37,452 nucleotides of DNA from Chloroflexota bacterium. Its GTDB lineage: Bacteria > Chloroflexota > Dehalococcoidia > Dehalococcoidales > JACQON01. How positions within the stretch are numbered: position 1 is the first letter of the stretch; each line of letters opens with the position of its first letter. Made by a program: the position numbers and the translations under genes. Positions 16,894-23,901 of this stretch are shown here, one piece after another. The notes below the pieces were generated by a model. That model saw only the letters and a program-made list of their open reading frames with translations, ran no database searches and was not told where the DNA came from. Location of the stretch: positions 1-37,452 of the forward strand of contig JACQON010000032.1 of assembly GCA_016202545.1 (NCBI GenBank). Direction: 5' to 3'.

Positions 16894-17898
16894 GTGGTGA
16901 GGAGACAAACTTGGGAGGGCAGGTTGCCGGTTATAGCAGTAGACATCGGTGGCACCAATATACGCGTCGCTATCGTCTCCGCGGCGGGACAGGTGGTGGC
17001 CAGGGAGAGCCGTCCTACCCTGGCTGACGAAGGGCCTCAAGCTGTGATTGAGCGGATACTTTCTGCCATAGCCGGCCTCCTCGACAGGGGCGGCCTGGAG
17101 CCGGCGCAACTGGATGGCATCAGCATTGCCGCTGCCGGGGCGGTAGACGCTCGCCGTGGCGTTATCACCGCGTCACCGAACCTGCCTGGCTGGCATGATG
17201 TCCCCCTACAGAGCGTCATCAGGGAAAAGTTCCGGGCTGACACGTTCCTGACCAACGATGCCAACGCCGCCGCTCTGGGAGAGCACCGCTTCGGCGCCGG
17301 CAGAGGGACGAGCAACCTCGTTTACATTACGGTGAGCACTGGCATCGGCGGCGGCATCATCATCGGCGGCAAGCTGTATTCCGGGTCATGGGGTAGCGCC
17401 GGGGAGGTGGGCCACATGACCATTGATGCGGATGGGCCGCGGTGCGGCTGCGGCAACGACGGCTGTCTGGAGGCGCTGGCCTCCGGTACTGCCGTGGCCA
17501 GGGAGGCAATAGCGCGAATCCGCCAGGGCCAGGCTTCCTGTTTAGCCGACATGGTCAAAGGTGAGGTAGCCAATATCACCGCCAGGGAGGTTGAGCAGGC
17601 GGCCCGGGGGGGAGACTCCCTGGCTTCGGAGGTTATCCTCAGGGCGGCTACCTATCTGGGGATAGGGGTGGCCAATCTCATCAACATCTTTGACCCGGAG
17701 ATGATTGTCATTGGCGGCGGCATGTCCAGGATGGGTGATATGTTATTTGGGCCGGTGAGGCGGACGGTAAGCAAGCGGGCCTATACTGCGGCCGCCGGAG
17801 CGGTGCGCATCATTCCCTCAGAGCTCGGTGACGACGCCGGTGTGATTGGCGCTGCCGTATTTGCCGCGGAGCAAAAGCCCGGCCCGGCGAGTGGATGA
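16894..17898 (+). CDS. ROK-family sugar kinase (glucokinase-like)
   Basis: Cytosolic ATP-dependent hexose kinase of the ROK family. The 334 residues include the phosphate loop AVDIGGTNIR (15-24), the NDANAAALGEHRFGAG region holding the catalytic aspartate, STGIGGGII, GEVGHMTID with H174, and the ROK zinc motif CGCGNDGCLEALASG (C184, C186, C191). The last two motifs place it in ROK rather than the hexokinase group. It is most likely glucose-specific, but N-acetylmannosamine or fructose kinases share these motifs. The start is uncertain: GTG 16894/16897 is preceded by GAGG, while TTG 16924 has GGGAGGG a few bases upstream and would give the more usual N-terminus PVIAVDIGGT. No HTH is present, so it is not a NagC-type repressor. 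It has no metabolic neighbours here. Confidence 0.93.
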   Translation: MVRRQTWEGRLPVIAVDIGGTNIRVAIVSAAGQVVARESRPTLADEGPQAVIERILSAIAGLLDRGGLEPAQLDGISIAAAGAVDARRGVITASPNLPGWHDVPLQSVIREKFRADTFLTNDANAAALGEHRFGAGRGTSNLVYITVSTGIGGGIIIGGKLYSGSWGSAGEVGHMTIDADGPRCGCGNDGCLEALASGTAVAREAIARIRQGQASCLADMVKGEVANITAREVEQAARGGDSLASEVILRAATYLGIGVANLINIFDPEMIVIGGGMSRMGDMLFGPVRRTVSKRAYTAAAGAVRIIPSELGDDAGVIGAAVFAAEQKPGPASG

Positions 17899-17918
17899 AG
17901 CCCTATTTGGTGGTGCTA

Positions 17919-17947
17919 TTGCAAATGGCGCCGGCGGGGTGTATACT
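17919..17947 (+). promoter_or_regulatory. Predicted sigma70 promoter of the zinc-ribbon gene
   Basis: TTGCAA (4 of 6) and TATACT (5 of 6) are separated by exactly 17 bases. Transcription would start near 17954, giving a leader of about 105 bases that includes the start-codon hairpin at 18008-18060. Confidence 0.55.
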
Positions 17948-18007
17948 ATCAATAGTTAGGTCAGTTTAGGTTGATTCATACTTTTAACCTTTTATTTCCT
18001 CTAAAGT

Positions 18008-18060
18008 ATTGGATGACCGGGACTCTAACTAAGAATTCAAAAGAGAGGAGGTCATCCAAT
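18008..18060 (+). promoter_or_regulatory. Inverted repeat sequestering the start codon of the zinc-ribbon gene
   Basis: ATTGGATGACC (18008-18018) and GGTCATCCAAT (18050-18060) are perfect 11-base inverted complements with a 31-base loop. In the mRNA the 3' arm covers the last bases of the GAGGAGG ribosome site and the first two bases of the ATG at 18059. Folding would hide the initiation site. This could be an RNA thermometer-like or protein-controlled switch, or alternatively a DNA operator read as a palindrome. Confidence 0.55.
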
Positions 18061-18367
18061 GAGTTTCGAGGACAAAACACTCCAGTGTTCCGATTGTGGC
18101 GTCAGTTTCACCTTCAGCGCTTCCGAGCAAGAACTGTTCCAGTCCAGGGGTTACACCAACGAGCCCAAGCGCTGTCCAACATGTCGCCAGGCGCGGAAAT
18201 CAGAGCGCTATGGAACCAGCAGCTACGGGCCCGGACCCAGACGGCAGATGTTCCCCGCAGTGTGTGCCCAGTGTGGCAAAACCACCGAAGTACCCTTCGA
18301 ACCACGCGGCGATAAGCCAGTCTACTGTAGTGATTGCTACCGTAAAGTCAAACCGGCTCCTCGCTAG
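18059..18367 (+). CDS. Zinc-ribbon protein with paired CxxC motifs (CxxC-x17-CxxC type)
   Basis: A small 102-residue soluble protein with two treble-clef or zinc-ribbon units. The first has CSDCG (C10, C13) and CPTCR about 29 residues on. The second has CAQCGKTTEVPFEPRGDKPVYC ending in CSDCYRKVKPAPR, the CxxC-x17-CxxC arrangement common in Chloroflexota and candidate-phylum genomes. Between them lies a basic, Gly/Pro/Tyr-rich linker. A nucleic-acid or ribosome-associated role is plausible, given the basic charge and the RRM gene downstream, but no function is established. Start ATG 18059 has GAGGAGG upstream and lies inside an 11-base-pair inverted repeat. A strong terminator follows, so it is probably monocistronic. 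Confidence 0.85.
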   Translation: MSFEDKTLQCSDCGVSFTFSASEQELFQSRGYTNEPKRCPTCRQARKSERYGTSSYGPGPRRQMFPAVCAQCGKTTEVPFEPRGDKPVYCSDCYRKVKPAPR

Positions 18368-18424
18368 GAGACAGCCCACCCGTCCCTCTGACCCCCATCC
18401 CTTGCCAAGTCAGAGTGAGTAGAG

Positions 18425-18457
18425 GCAAGAGAGGGGCTTTCCCCCTCTCTTGCTTTT
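18425..18457 (+). terminator. Rho-independent terminator after the zinc-ribbon gene
   Basis: A perfect 12-base stem (GCAAGAGAGGGG with CCCCTCTCTTGC), a five-base loop CTTTC, then TTTTCCCTTTT. It is placed 58 bases after the stop codon at 18367. Confidence 0.85.
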
Positions 18458-18600
18458 CCCTTTTGCTAAGGTAGAGGGGGAAAGGCTAATAAACAGTCCC
18501 TTCAGAGGAGGGGCTTGGCGAGGGCGGTGCTGCCAGCCCGGAAGGCGCGGGAGCACGTCGCCGAAAAAGCGCATTTAAGTAAGTCGCAGAGGAGGTAATG
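18458..18600 (+). promoter_or_regulatory. Leader of the RRM gene with a long structured hairpin
   Basis: Between the terminator and the RRM start is a GC-rich leader with a three-part stem: GGCGA (18517-18521) with TCGCC (18558-18562), GTGCT (18527-18531) with AGCAC (18552-18556), and CCCG (18537-18540) with CGGG (18548-18551), separated by asymmetric bulges. A weak promoter could lie just upstream (TTGCTA at 18463, TAATAA at 18487). I match the structure to no known riboswitch class. Autoregulation by the encoded RNA-binding protein is one possibility. Confidence 0.45.
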
Positions 18601-18948
18601 ATGCGAATATATGTTGGTAACTTGTCTTATGAGGTACTCGAAGATGAACTGCGGCAGGAGTTTGCTGCATATGGTGGAGTAACGTCCGTCAGTATTCCCG
18701 CTGACAAGTACAGTGGACGTCCAAGAGGATTTGCCTTTGTGGAAATGGAGTCAAAGTCTGAGGGAGAAGCGGCGATAAGCGGACTAAATGGCAAAGTGCT
18801 CAAGGAGCGAACCATCGTGGTCAGCGAGGCGCGTCCGCGTGCCGATAATAGAGGGGGCGGCGGCTCCTATGGTGACCGTTGGGGTGGTGGCGGTGGTGGC
18901 GGTGGGGGTGGCGGCAACAGGTTCGGCCACGATAAAAGGAGAAGGTAA
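18601..18948 (+). CDS. Glycine-rich RRM RNA-binding protein
   Basis: Small RNA-binding protein, 115 residues. One RNA recognition motif spans residues 1-80, with RNP2 as IYVGNLSYEV at the start and RNP1 as RGFAFVEM in the middle. A basic, glycine-rich tail of about 35 residues follows, with an unbroken glycine run. The plan is that of cyanobacterial Rbp and other bacterial cold-inducible RRM proteins, which act as RNA chaperones; the cold link is family knowledge, not seen here. Two ATGs are adjacent. The second (18601) is preferred because GGAGG then lies five bases away instead of two. The preceding leader folds strongly and a hairpin terminator follows, so the gene is likely its own unit. 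Confidence 0.92.
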   Translation: MRIYVGNLSYEVLEDELRQEFAAYGGVTSVSIPADKYSGRPRGFAFVEMESKSEGEAAISGLNGKVLKERTIVVSEARPRADNRGGGGSYGDRWGGGGGGGGGGGNRFGHDKRRR

Positions 18949-18955
18949 CAGACAG

Positions 18956-18979
18956 AATGGGCTGCCTCGGCAGCCCATT
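18956..18979 (+). terminator. Hairpin terminator after the RRM gene
   Basis: AATGGGCTGC and GCAGCCCATT form a perfect 10-base stem with a CTCG loop, seven bases after the RRM stop codon. Only a short, interrupted T run follows (GATATTTC), so termination may be incomplete. Confidence 0.6.
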
Positions 18980-19152
18980 GATATTTCAACTCTATCATTG
19001 CTGGCATAAGTCCAGAAAAGGCCAGCACTCCCAAGAGCAGTCTTCGAAGGCCTCGGTCCAGGGCTATCATGGTTCCTCGGAGTCTTGATAACTCGCTTTG
19101 AAGTCATGCCCGGGCGGCGCTGGGGAAAGTCGTCGCCGTCGGCGCAGTCGAC

Positions 19153-19158
19153 TATAAT
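19153..19158 (+). promoter_or_regulatory. Candidate -10 element of the COG1497 regulator gene
   Basis: A perfect TATAAT 44 bases before ATG 19202. The sequence 17 bases upstream (TCGTCG) is a poor -35, so an activator or another sigma factor may be needed. Confidence 0.35.
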
Positions 19159-19201
19159 ACACTCAGCGAAGCGGCGCTCGGCTACAAAACGGAATCGATA
19201 C

Positions 19202-19996
19202 ATGGCGGAAATATTTCAGGACAAGGGTTCTGCCACCAGATTTCAAATACTGGTGGAGATTGCCGCCAGCGGACCCGGTGTTCAGCAGAGGAGAATAGCG
19301 GCCAAGCTGGGCATCACGCCCCAGGCAGTCTCAGGGCATGTTCGCCGTCTGCTGGTGGAGGGGCTAATCGTTTCCGCAGGCCGCTCGAGCTACAGAGTGA
19401 GCACCGAAGGGGTAAACTGGATGCTCAAGATGCTCAGAGAGCTCCAGGGGTATGTTTCCGTGGTGCAGCAGGCAGTCACCAACATCACTGTCTGCGCCGC
19501 CATCGCCAATTCTGACATAGACCAGGGCCAGCAGGTCGGCCTCAGGATGAAGAACGGCCTGCTGTATGCCACTGTTCATCATAGGGATGGAAATGCCAGG
19601 GGTATAGCAGTCTCCAGCGCCAAACATGGCGAAGATGTAGGCGTGTCCAACATCGAAGGGCTGGTGGAGCTGACCAGAGGCAAAGTAACCGTCCTGCAGA
19701 TACCCGGCATTCAAAAAGGGGGGTCAAGGCAGGTCGACTTAAAGCGGCTAAGGACCTGCGCTGGTAAGCGCCAGCCGGTCGGCGTTATCGGCATCGAGGC
19801 TTTAGCCGCCCTCAGGCGGGCTGGCATGGAACCTCAATATTTTTACGGCGTGGTCGCCGCGGTAACCGAGTCAGCGCGCTGCGGTCTATCCTTTACCGTG
19901 GTATGCACCGATGACGCCATAGTCGACCTGCTCAAGAAGCTGGAAGAGGAGAAGCTGGACTACGAACTCATCGACCTGGCCCGGACGGCAGTCTAG
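19202..19996 (+). CDS. COG1497-type winged-helix transcriptional regulator
   Basis: A 264-residue predicted DNA-binding protein. Residues 10-70 form a winged helix: RFQILVEIAASGPGVQQRRIAAKLGITPQAVSGHVRRLLVEGLI, here broken by family-typical turns, with the recognition helix around ITPQAVSGHVRRL. The rest is an alpha/beta ligand-binding-like region (GRKVTVLQIPGI-type strands, VGVIGIEALAALRRAG, and a C-terminal helix). The layout matches the mainly archaeal family of predicted regulators COG1497. Start ATG 19202 is preferred because the upstream frame (from 19085) is basic and non-conserved in character. A TATAAT at 19153-19158 lies 44 bases before it. No target is evident; the neighbouring B12/radical SAM and cobalamin genes are possibilities only. 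Confidence 0.8.
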   Translation: MAEIFQDKGSATRFQILVEIAASGPGVQQRRIAAKLGITPQAVSGHVRRLLVEGLIVSAGRSSYRVSTEGVNWMLKMLRELQGYVSVVQQAVTNITVCAAIANSDIDQGQQVGLRMKNGLLYATVHHRDGNARGIAVSSAKHGEDVGVSNIEGLVELTRGKVTVLQIPGIQKGGSRQVDLKRLRTCAGKRQPVGVIGIEALAALRRAGMEPQYFYGVVAAVTESARCGLSFTVVCTDDAIVDLLKKLEEEKLDYELIDLARTAV

Positions 19997-20102
19997 CCTA
20001 CTGTTCACCACTCCTCATCTTCCTTCATATCAACTCCATTGCTGCCACCGGCTCCGAGAATCTTTCGTGCCCATGAGCCGTGCTAGCGTCATCCAGGAGT
20101 TT

Positions 20103-20129
20103 TCGGAGAGGCGCGAAGCCCCTCTCCGA
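20103..20129. terminator. Symmetric hairpin between convergent genes, likely bidirectional terminator
   Basis: TCGGAGAGG (20103-20111) pairs with CCTCTCCGA (20121-20129) around a nine-base loop. It lies between the 3' ends of the COG1497 gene (+) and the B12/radical SAM gene (-), the expected place for a two-way terminator. No long T run follows on either side. Confidence 0.45.
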
Positions 20130-20150
20130 TTAGGACGCAGAGGATTGGCT

Positions 20151-20204
20151 GAGATTGCTTCGGGCTTTCGCCCTCGGTCTGAAGGCTGAAGCCCTCGCAA
20201 TGAC
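20151..20204. repeat. REP-like dispersed palindromic element
   Basis: The segment starts GAGATTGCTTCGGGC and ends CCCTCGCAATGAC. ATTGC (20154-20158) and GCAAT (20197-20201) enclose two small hairpins (GGGC-GCCC and GGC-GCC). This GATTGCTTC...GCAATGAC pattern is familiar from dispersed intergenic repeats in many bacterial genomes. Only one copy is in the window, so its repeated nature is inferred. Confidence 0.45.
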
Positions 20205-20259
20205 TGATTCGTACTGATTCCTTGTCTAACGGGATGGACGAGAGTTCTGAACACTCATA

Positions 20260-21741
20260 TTAATGTATTTTTTCAGCAACTTTGCGGAAATGATATCCGT
20301 AGACGCTGAGGCTTATTGAAATGGGAAATTTCCGCGGTTGTTTCAGCAGGGTAGATAGGAATAGCTTCCAGTAGTATCTTCGCCCCTTTTCTACAACGCC
20401 CAAAAACCATATTGATTTGAAAAATGCCCTGATATGGTGGGACTGCGGCCTGGTTGCTATCTTGCCTGGGGGGTGATATTCCCTTAAGAATGTTTTGACC
20501 CGTTCGTAATAATGCCTGGGTGAATAAATAGTATTGAGAATGTGCTTATAGCCATCGATTAGTGTTTCATAGTTCATTTTGGGGATGAAGTTGAGTGAGC
20601 AGTCAGTGTTGTTTCCGGTGAAGGCTTTTATAAGGCGATGCTCATTTTTTAGGCGCTGGTACAATCTGGTGCCGGGAGGAGCATTCAGCAGACCGACCAT
20701 AGCAGTAACTATGCCACTCTTTTGAATGAAGCTAATCTGGTTCTTGAAGATTGAAAGCGGGTCGCTGTCAAAACCGACAATAAACCCTCCCTGTACCTCC
20801 AGACCGAAGTTCTGGAGTTTCTTAACTGAAGCCACCAAATCGCGATTCCGATTTTGTAGCTTGGCGCATTCAAGCAGACTGTCTTCGTGAGGAGTTTCAA
20901 TGCCGACGAACACTGTATTGAACCCGGCATCAATCATCAATTTCATTAGCTCCTCATCATCAGCAAGGTTTATAGACGCTTCCGTAGACAGGGTGAAAGG
21001 ATGCCCCTTCCTCTTCTGCCACTCAATTATCGCTGGCAGCATTTCCAGCTTTAGCTTCTTTCTATTACCGATGAAGTTATCATCAACCAGAAATACGCCA
21101 CCACGCCAGCCCAGTCTATACAATGCCTCCAGTTCCTCCAGCAACTGTTGTTTCTCTTTGGTTCGTGGCCTATGTCCGTTTAACAGGACAATATCGCAGA
21201 ACTCACAATTAAAAGGACACCCCCGGGAATACTGGGCATTCATTGATGAGTAGTTCTTCATGTTAATAAGTGACCACAACGGAACGGGAGTTTTCCTTAT
21301 GTCTGGTCGCGTATCTGAGGTATATAAATGCCGGACACACCCTTTGTCCATGTCCTCCAAAAAACGGGGGAGGGCGACCTCAGCTTCGCCGAGAACAAAG
21401 TGGTCTATTCCTTCAAACTCTTCGTACCCCGTAGTAAACAGAGGACCGCCAGCGACAATCCTGGTGTTGAGCTGCTTACAGCGCTCAATCACTTCCTTTA
21501 CGGAACTCTGCTGCACCACCATCGCGCTGATAAACACGTAGTCAGCCCATTTGACATCCTCATCAGTCAGCCCGGTCACATTCATATCCACTAGCTTTTT
21601 CTCCCATTCATCAGGGAGCATTGCCGCGACCGTCAATAGACCCAGTGGTGGAAAAGCTGCCTTCTTGGAAACGAATTTCAAGGCGTGCTTAAAACTCCAG
21701 AAAGTATCCGGATACTGTGGGTAAACCAGAAGTATTCTCAT
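20260..21741 (-). CDS. B12-binding domain radical SAM protein (HpnP-like, DUF4070 C-terminus)
   Basis: A cobalamin-dependent radical SAM enzyme of 493 residues. Residues 1-140 form a B12-binding Rossmann domain (MRILLVYPQYP; VFISAMVVQQSSVKE; RIVAGGPLFT). The cluster motif is in SRGCPFNCEFCDI (C175, C179, C182), then come VDDNFIGNRKKLK and GIETPHEDSLLECAKLQN in the barrel, and a C-terminal region with the DUF4070 look. The combination matches HpnP, the hopanoid C-2 methyltransferase, and a large set of uncharacterised relatives. No hopanoid gene is nearby, so a methyltransferase of unknown substrate is the safer call. The DNA is less GC-rich than the flanking operons, which may mean transfer. 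The gene is divergent from the cobalamin operon that supplies its cofactor, about 140 bases apart. Confidence 0.85.
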   Translation of the reverse strand: MRILLVYPQYPDTFWSFKHALKFVSKKAAFPPLGLLTVAAMLPDEWEKKLVDMNVTGLTDEDVKWADYVFISAMVVQQSSVKEVIERCKQLNTRIVAGGPLFTTGYEEFEGIDHFVLGEAEVALPRFLEDMDKGCVRHLYTSDTRPDIRKTPVPLWSLINMKNYSSMNAQYSRGCPFNCEFCDIVLLNGHRPRTKEKQQLLEELEALYRLGWRGGVFLVDDNFIGNRKKLKLEMLPAIIEWQKRKGHPFTLSTEASINLADDEELMKLMIDAGFNTVFVGIETPHEDSLLECAKLQNRNRDLVASVKKLQNFGLEVQGGFIVGFDSDPLSIFKNQISFIQKSGIVTAMVGLLNAPPGTRLYQRLKNEHRLIKAFTGNNTDCSLNFIPKMNYETLIDGYKHILNTIYSPRHYYERVKTFLREYHPPGKIATRPQSHHIRAFFKSIWFLGVVEKGRRYYWKLFLSTLLKQPRKFPISISLSVYGYHFRKVAEKIH

Positions 21742-21806
21742 GTTGTGATATTTATTTTAACAGCATCTGGAGTAAAAAGTCTAGCGGCGGGGAGGCTGAA
21801 GCCCTC

Positions 21807-21835
21807 TTGACAACCAGGGCCGGTGCCTCTATAAT
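21807..21835 (+). promoter_or_regulatory. Consensus sigma70 promoter of the cobalamin operon
   Basis: TTGACA (21807-21812) and TATAAT (21830-21835), both perfect, are separated by exactly 17 bases. Transcription would begin near 21842, leaving only about 37 bases before the GTG start at 21879. That is too short for a cobalamin riboswitch. Confidence 0.85.
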
Positions 21836-21878
21836 ATCAACTAAATTTGTTTATAATCAAGTATGCTTTAGTGATGCG

Positions 21879-22943
21879 GTGAAGACAGGCGTAATCGTTA
21901 TCGCCCATGGCAGTCGTGGTGATAAGGGCGCGGCTGAAGTCGCGGAGGCCCTGCGCCGGCTGAGCCACGGCGTGCGGGCTTTCCTTCCCGCAGACGTGGA
22001 AGTCACCGGGGCTGCGCTACAGTTTAATCATCCCACCCTCGATGAGGCGGTGAGGTCCCTGGCCGAACAAGGAGTGACACGGCTGGTAATCGTGCCTTAC
22101 TTTCTTTTCCCGGGACGGCACATCACCGAGCACATTCCCTGCCTCATCGAGGAGCTTAAGTCCACTTATCCACAGCACCATTTTATGTTGGCCGGCAATC
22201 TCGGCCTGGACGAATATCTCGTTGACCTGGTGGCCAAACGGATACTGGAGGCAGCCCCCGAGCTTTTGTCCGATGGTCAGACTCCCTCTCCTTCTCCCGG
22301 AGCCATCGAGCAGCAAAGCATGGCGCTGATAGACAAGCTGCTGCCGCCGCTGAATATATCTGAAGGAGAGCTGGCAGTGGTGAAGCGCATGGTGCACACC
22401 GCTGGCGACCGCCACCTGGCGTCCCTGGTCAGATTCCACCCGGCGGCTACCGAGGCAGCCCTGTCCGCCATCCGTTCCGGGAGGCCCATCTTCACCGACG
22501 TAAAGATGGTCGCCGTGGCCATAAACCGCCGCCTGGCGGCAAGGTTCGGCTGCTCCATCTACTGCGCCCTGGACGAGATGGCGTCGGCAAGGACGGTCCA
22601 GGAGAAAGAAGATACCCGCACCGCCACTGCTTTCCGCCTTTTGGGGCAACGATTAAACGGCTCGATAGCTGTCGTTGGCAACTCCCCCACCGCCCTTCTG
22701 GCCCTTCTTGAGATGGTCAGCCAGAGAAAGGTCATTCCAGCCATGGTGATAGGGACGCCGGTGGGCTTTGTGCAGGCGAAAGAGGTCAAGGAGAAGCTGA
22801 TGGGGCTGGACATACCGTACATCAGCATCGCGGGCACCCGCGGCGGCAGCGCCCTGGCCGCGGCGGCTGTCAATGCATTGATGAAGCTGGCAGAGGCTGA
22901 ACGTTCGCCAGTCAGTACAACCGGAGTCGAATCTAATTTGTAA
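21879..22943 (+). CDS. cbiX-cbiC: Sirohydrochlorin cobaltochelatase / cobalt-precorrin-8 methylmutase fusion
   Basis: Two enzymes of the anaerobic B12 route on one 354-residue chain. Residues 1 to about 125 are a short CbiX chelatase: GVIVIAHGSRGDKG with H10, then VPYFLFPGRHITEHIP with H81 and H85, which bind cobalt and sirohydrochlorin. From about 147 it is CbiC, which moves the C11 methyl to C12: VVKRMVHTAGDRHL with the likely catalytic H173, then RSGRPIFTDVKMVAV, GNSPTALLALLEM and GTPVGFVQAKEVKEKL. The enzymes act at the beginning and end of ring modification, so the fusion does not join consecutive steps. GTG 21879 is chosen because earlier in-frame starts lie upstream of or within the consensus promoter. 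Confidence 0.93.
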   Translation: MKTGVIVIAHGSRGDKGAAEVAEALRRLSHGVRAFLPADVEVTGAALQFNHPTLDEAVRSLAEQGVTRLVIVPYFLFPGRHITEHIPCLIEELKSTYPQHHFMLAGNLGLDEYLVDLVAKRILEAAPELLSDGQTPSPSPGAIEQQSMALIDKLLPPLNISEGELAVVKRMVHTAGDRHLASLVRFHPAATEAALSAIRSGRPIFTDVKMVAVAINRRLAARFGCSIYCALDEMASARTVQEKEDTRTATAFRLLGQRLNGSIAVVGNSPTALLALLEMVSQRKVIPAMVIGTPVGFVQAKEVKEKLMGLDIPYISIAGTRGGSALAAAAVNALMKLAEAERSPVSTTGVESNL

Positions 22944-22951
22944 GGAGGTGC

Positions 22952-23170
22952 ATGGTGAACATCGCGGTCAGGAAAAAGGAGAAAATCTTTCTGGGGTTGG
23001 CACCTAAGTACTGGGGTATACTTGCGGTTGCCTTGGTGGGTCTGTTCATTATTGGTCTGGACCAGGGCCAAATATTAAGTACCTTTATGGGCCGGGCAGC
23101 CTACGAACAGAACCTGCTCCATGAGCTGTTCCACGACGTGCGCCACGCCGCTGGCTTTGCTTGCCACTAA
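22952..23170 (+). CDS. cbtB: CbtB, small subunit of a predicted cobalt transporter
   Basis: A 72-residue membrane protein with one transmembrane helix (about residues 19-39) and the histidine-rich C-terminus ELFHDVRHAAGFACH, the hallmark of CbtB. It is predicted to work with CbtA in cobalt uptake; in other bacteria the pair is often B12-riboswitch controlled. AAGGAGGTG precedes the start (ATG 22952, or GTG 22955 with better spacing). Its TAA overlaps the cbtA ATG by one base (TAATG), so the two are translated together. Confidence 0.88.
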   Translation: MVNIAVRKKEKIFLGLAPKYWGILAVALVGLFIIGLDQGQILSTFMGRAAYEQNLLHELFHDVRHAAGFACH

Positions 23171-23898
23171 TGCGTACTGGGCGTCTGTACTCGGTGTTTA
23201 AAGCGGCCATCATCGCTGGTCTGGCCGCTGGGTTAGCTATGGGACTTTTCCATTTTTTGCTTACTGAGCCGGTCATTGACCGGGCTATCGCCCTGGAGGA
23301 AGCTGCAGCCCAGAGCTATGGGGTGACGGTTGTTTCCCGGGAAGTCCAGAAGGGAATGCTAGTGATAGGTAGCGCCCTTTACGGGGCACTGGTGGGCATC
23401 ATCTTCGCCCTTATCTTCACCGTTTTAGAACGGCATTTACCCAGCCGGCGGCCTGACATTAAGGCAGTGGCGCTAGCGGGGTTAATGTGGTGGTCGGTGG
23501 CTCTATTCCCCTTTCTGAAGTATCCAGCTAATCCTCCCGGAGTGGGGGACCCAGATACCATGTACTTTCGTCAGGTCATCCAGTTTGGCTTTATGGCGTT
23601 TTCTGCATTGACAATGGTGATAGCTGGAGCCGGCTACTGGCGGCTGCGCAGACAGTGGCTGGCGCCAAGATTGCGACGATGGCGGCTGGGCATAGCAATT
23701 GGGCTCTATGGTTTCCTGGCCATGCTGCTCTTTATCCTTATGCCTGCTAACCCTGACCCCATCCTTGTACCGTCTGACCTGCTCCGGGACTTTCGCATCC
23801 TTTCCTTGTCCGGTCAGGTGCTCTTCTGGGTCGGCTTAGGAGGTGTCTCGGCGCTGTTGCTGAGGCGCTATGCGGGTAAAGAACTACTGAGAGAGTGA
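23170..23898 (+). CDS. cbtA: CbtA, cobalt transporter membrane subunit
   Basis: A 242-residue integral membrane protein with about six hydrophobic segments, immediately coupled to cbtB. The plan matches CbtA: a first helix with glycine-rich AAIIAGLAAGLAMGLFHF, then LTEPVIDRAIALEE, a second block GSALYGALVGIIFALIFTVLE, and the loop FPFLKYPANPPGVGDPDT with prolines and acidic residues that could lie near the permeation path. The transport substrate is inferred from cbtB and the operon. Whether CbtAB imports cobalt by itself is not settled in the family. Confidence 0.87.
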   Translation: MRTGRLYSVFKAAIIAGLAAGLAMGLFHFLLTEPVIDRAIALEEAAAQSYGVTVVSREVQKGMLVIGSALYGALVGIIFALIFTVLERHLPSRRPDIKAVALAGLMWWSVALFPFLKYPANPPGVGDPDTMYFRQVIQFGFMAFSALTMVIAGAGYWRLRRQWLAPRLRRWRLGIAIGLYGFLAMLLFILMPANPDPILVPSDLLRDFRILSLSGQVLFWVGLGGVSALLLRRYAGKELLRE

Positions 23899-23901
23899 GA
23901 T

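Noticed and set aside
20260-21741. Firm call as hopanoid C-2 methyltransferase hpnP
   Set aside because: Motifs fit, but no hopanoid gene is near and the family has many uncharacterised relatives.
21842-21878. Cobalamin riboswitch before cbiX-cbiC
   Set aside because: The leader is too short, and no B12-box-like sequence (GCCACTG type) is seen between the promoter and the start.
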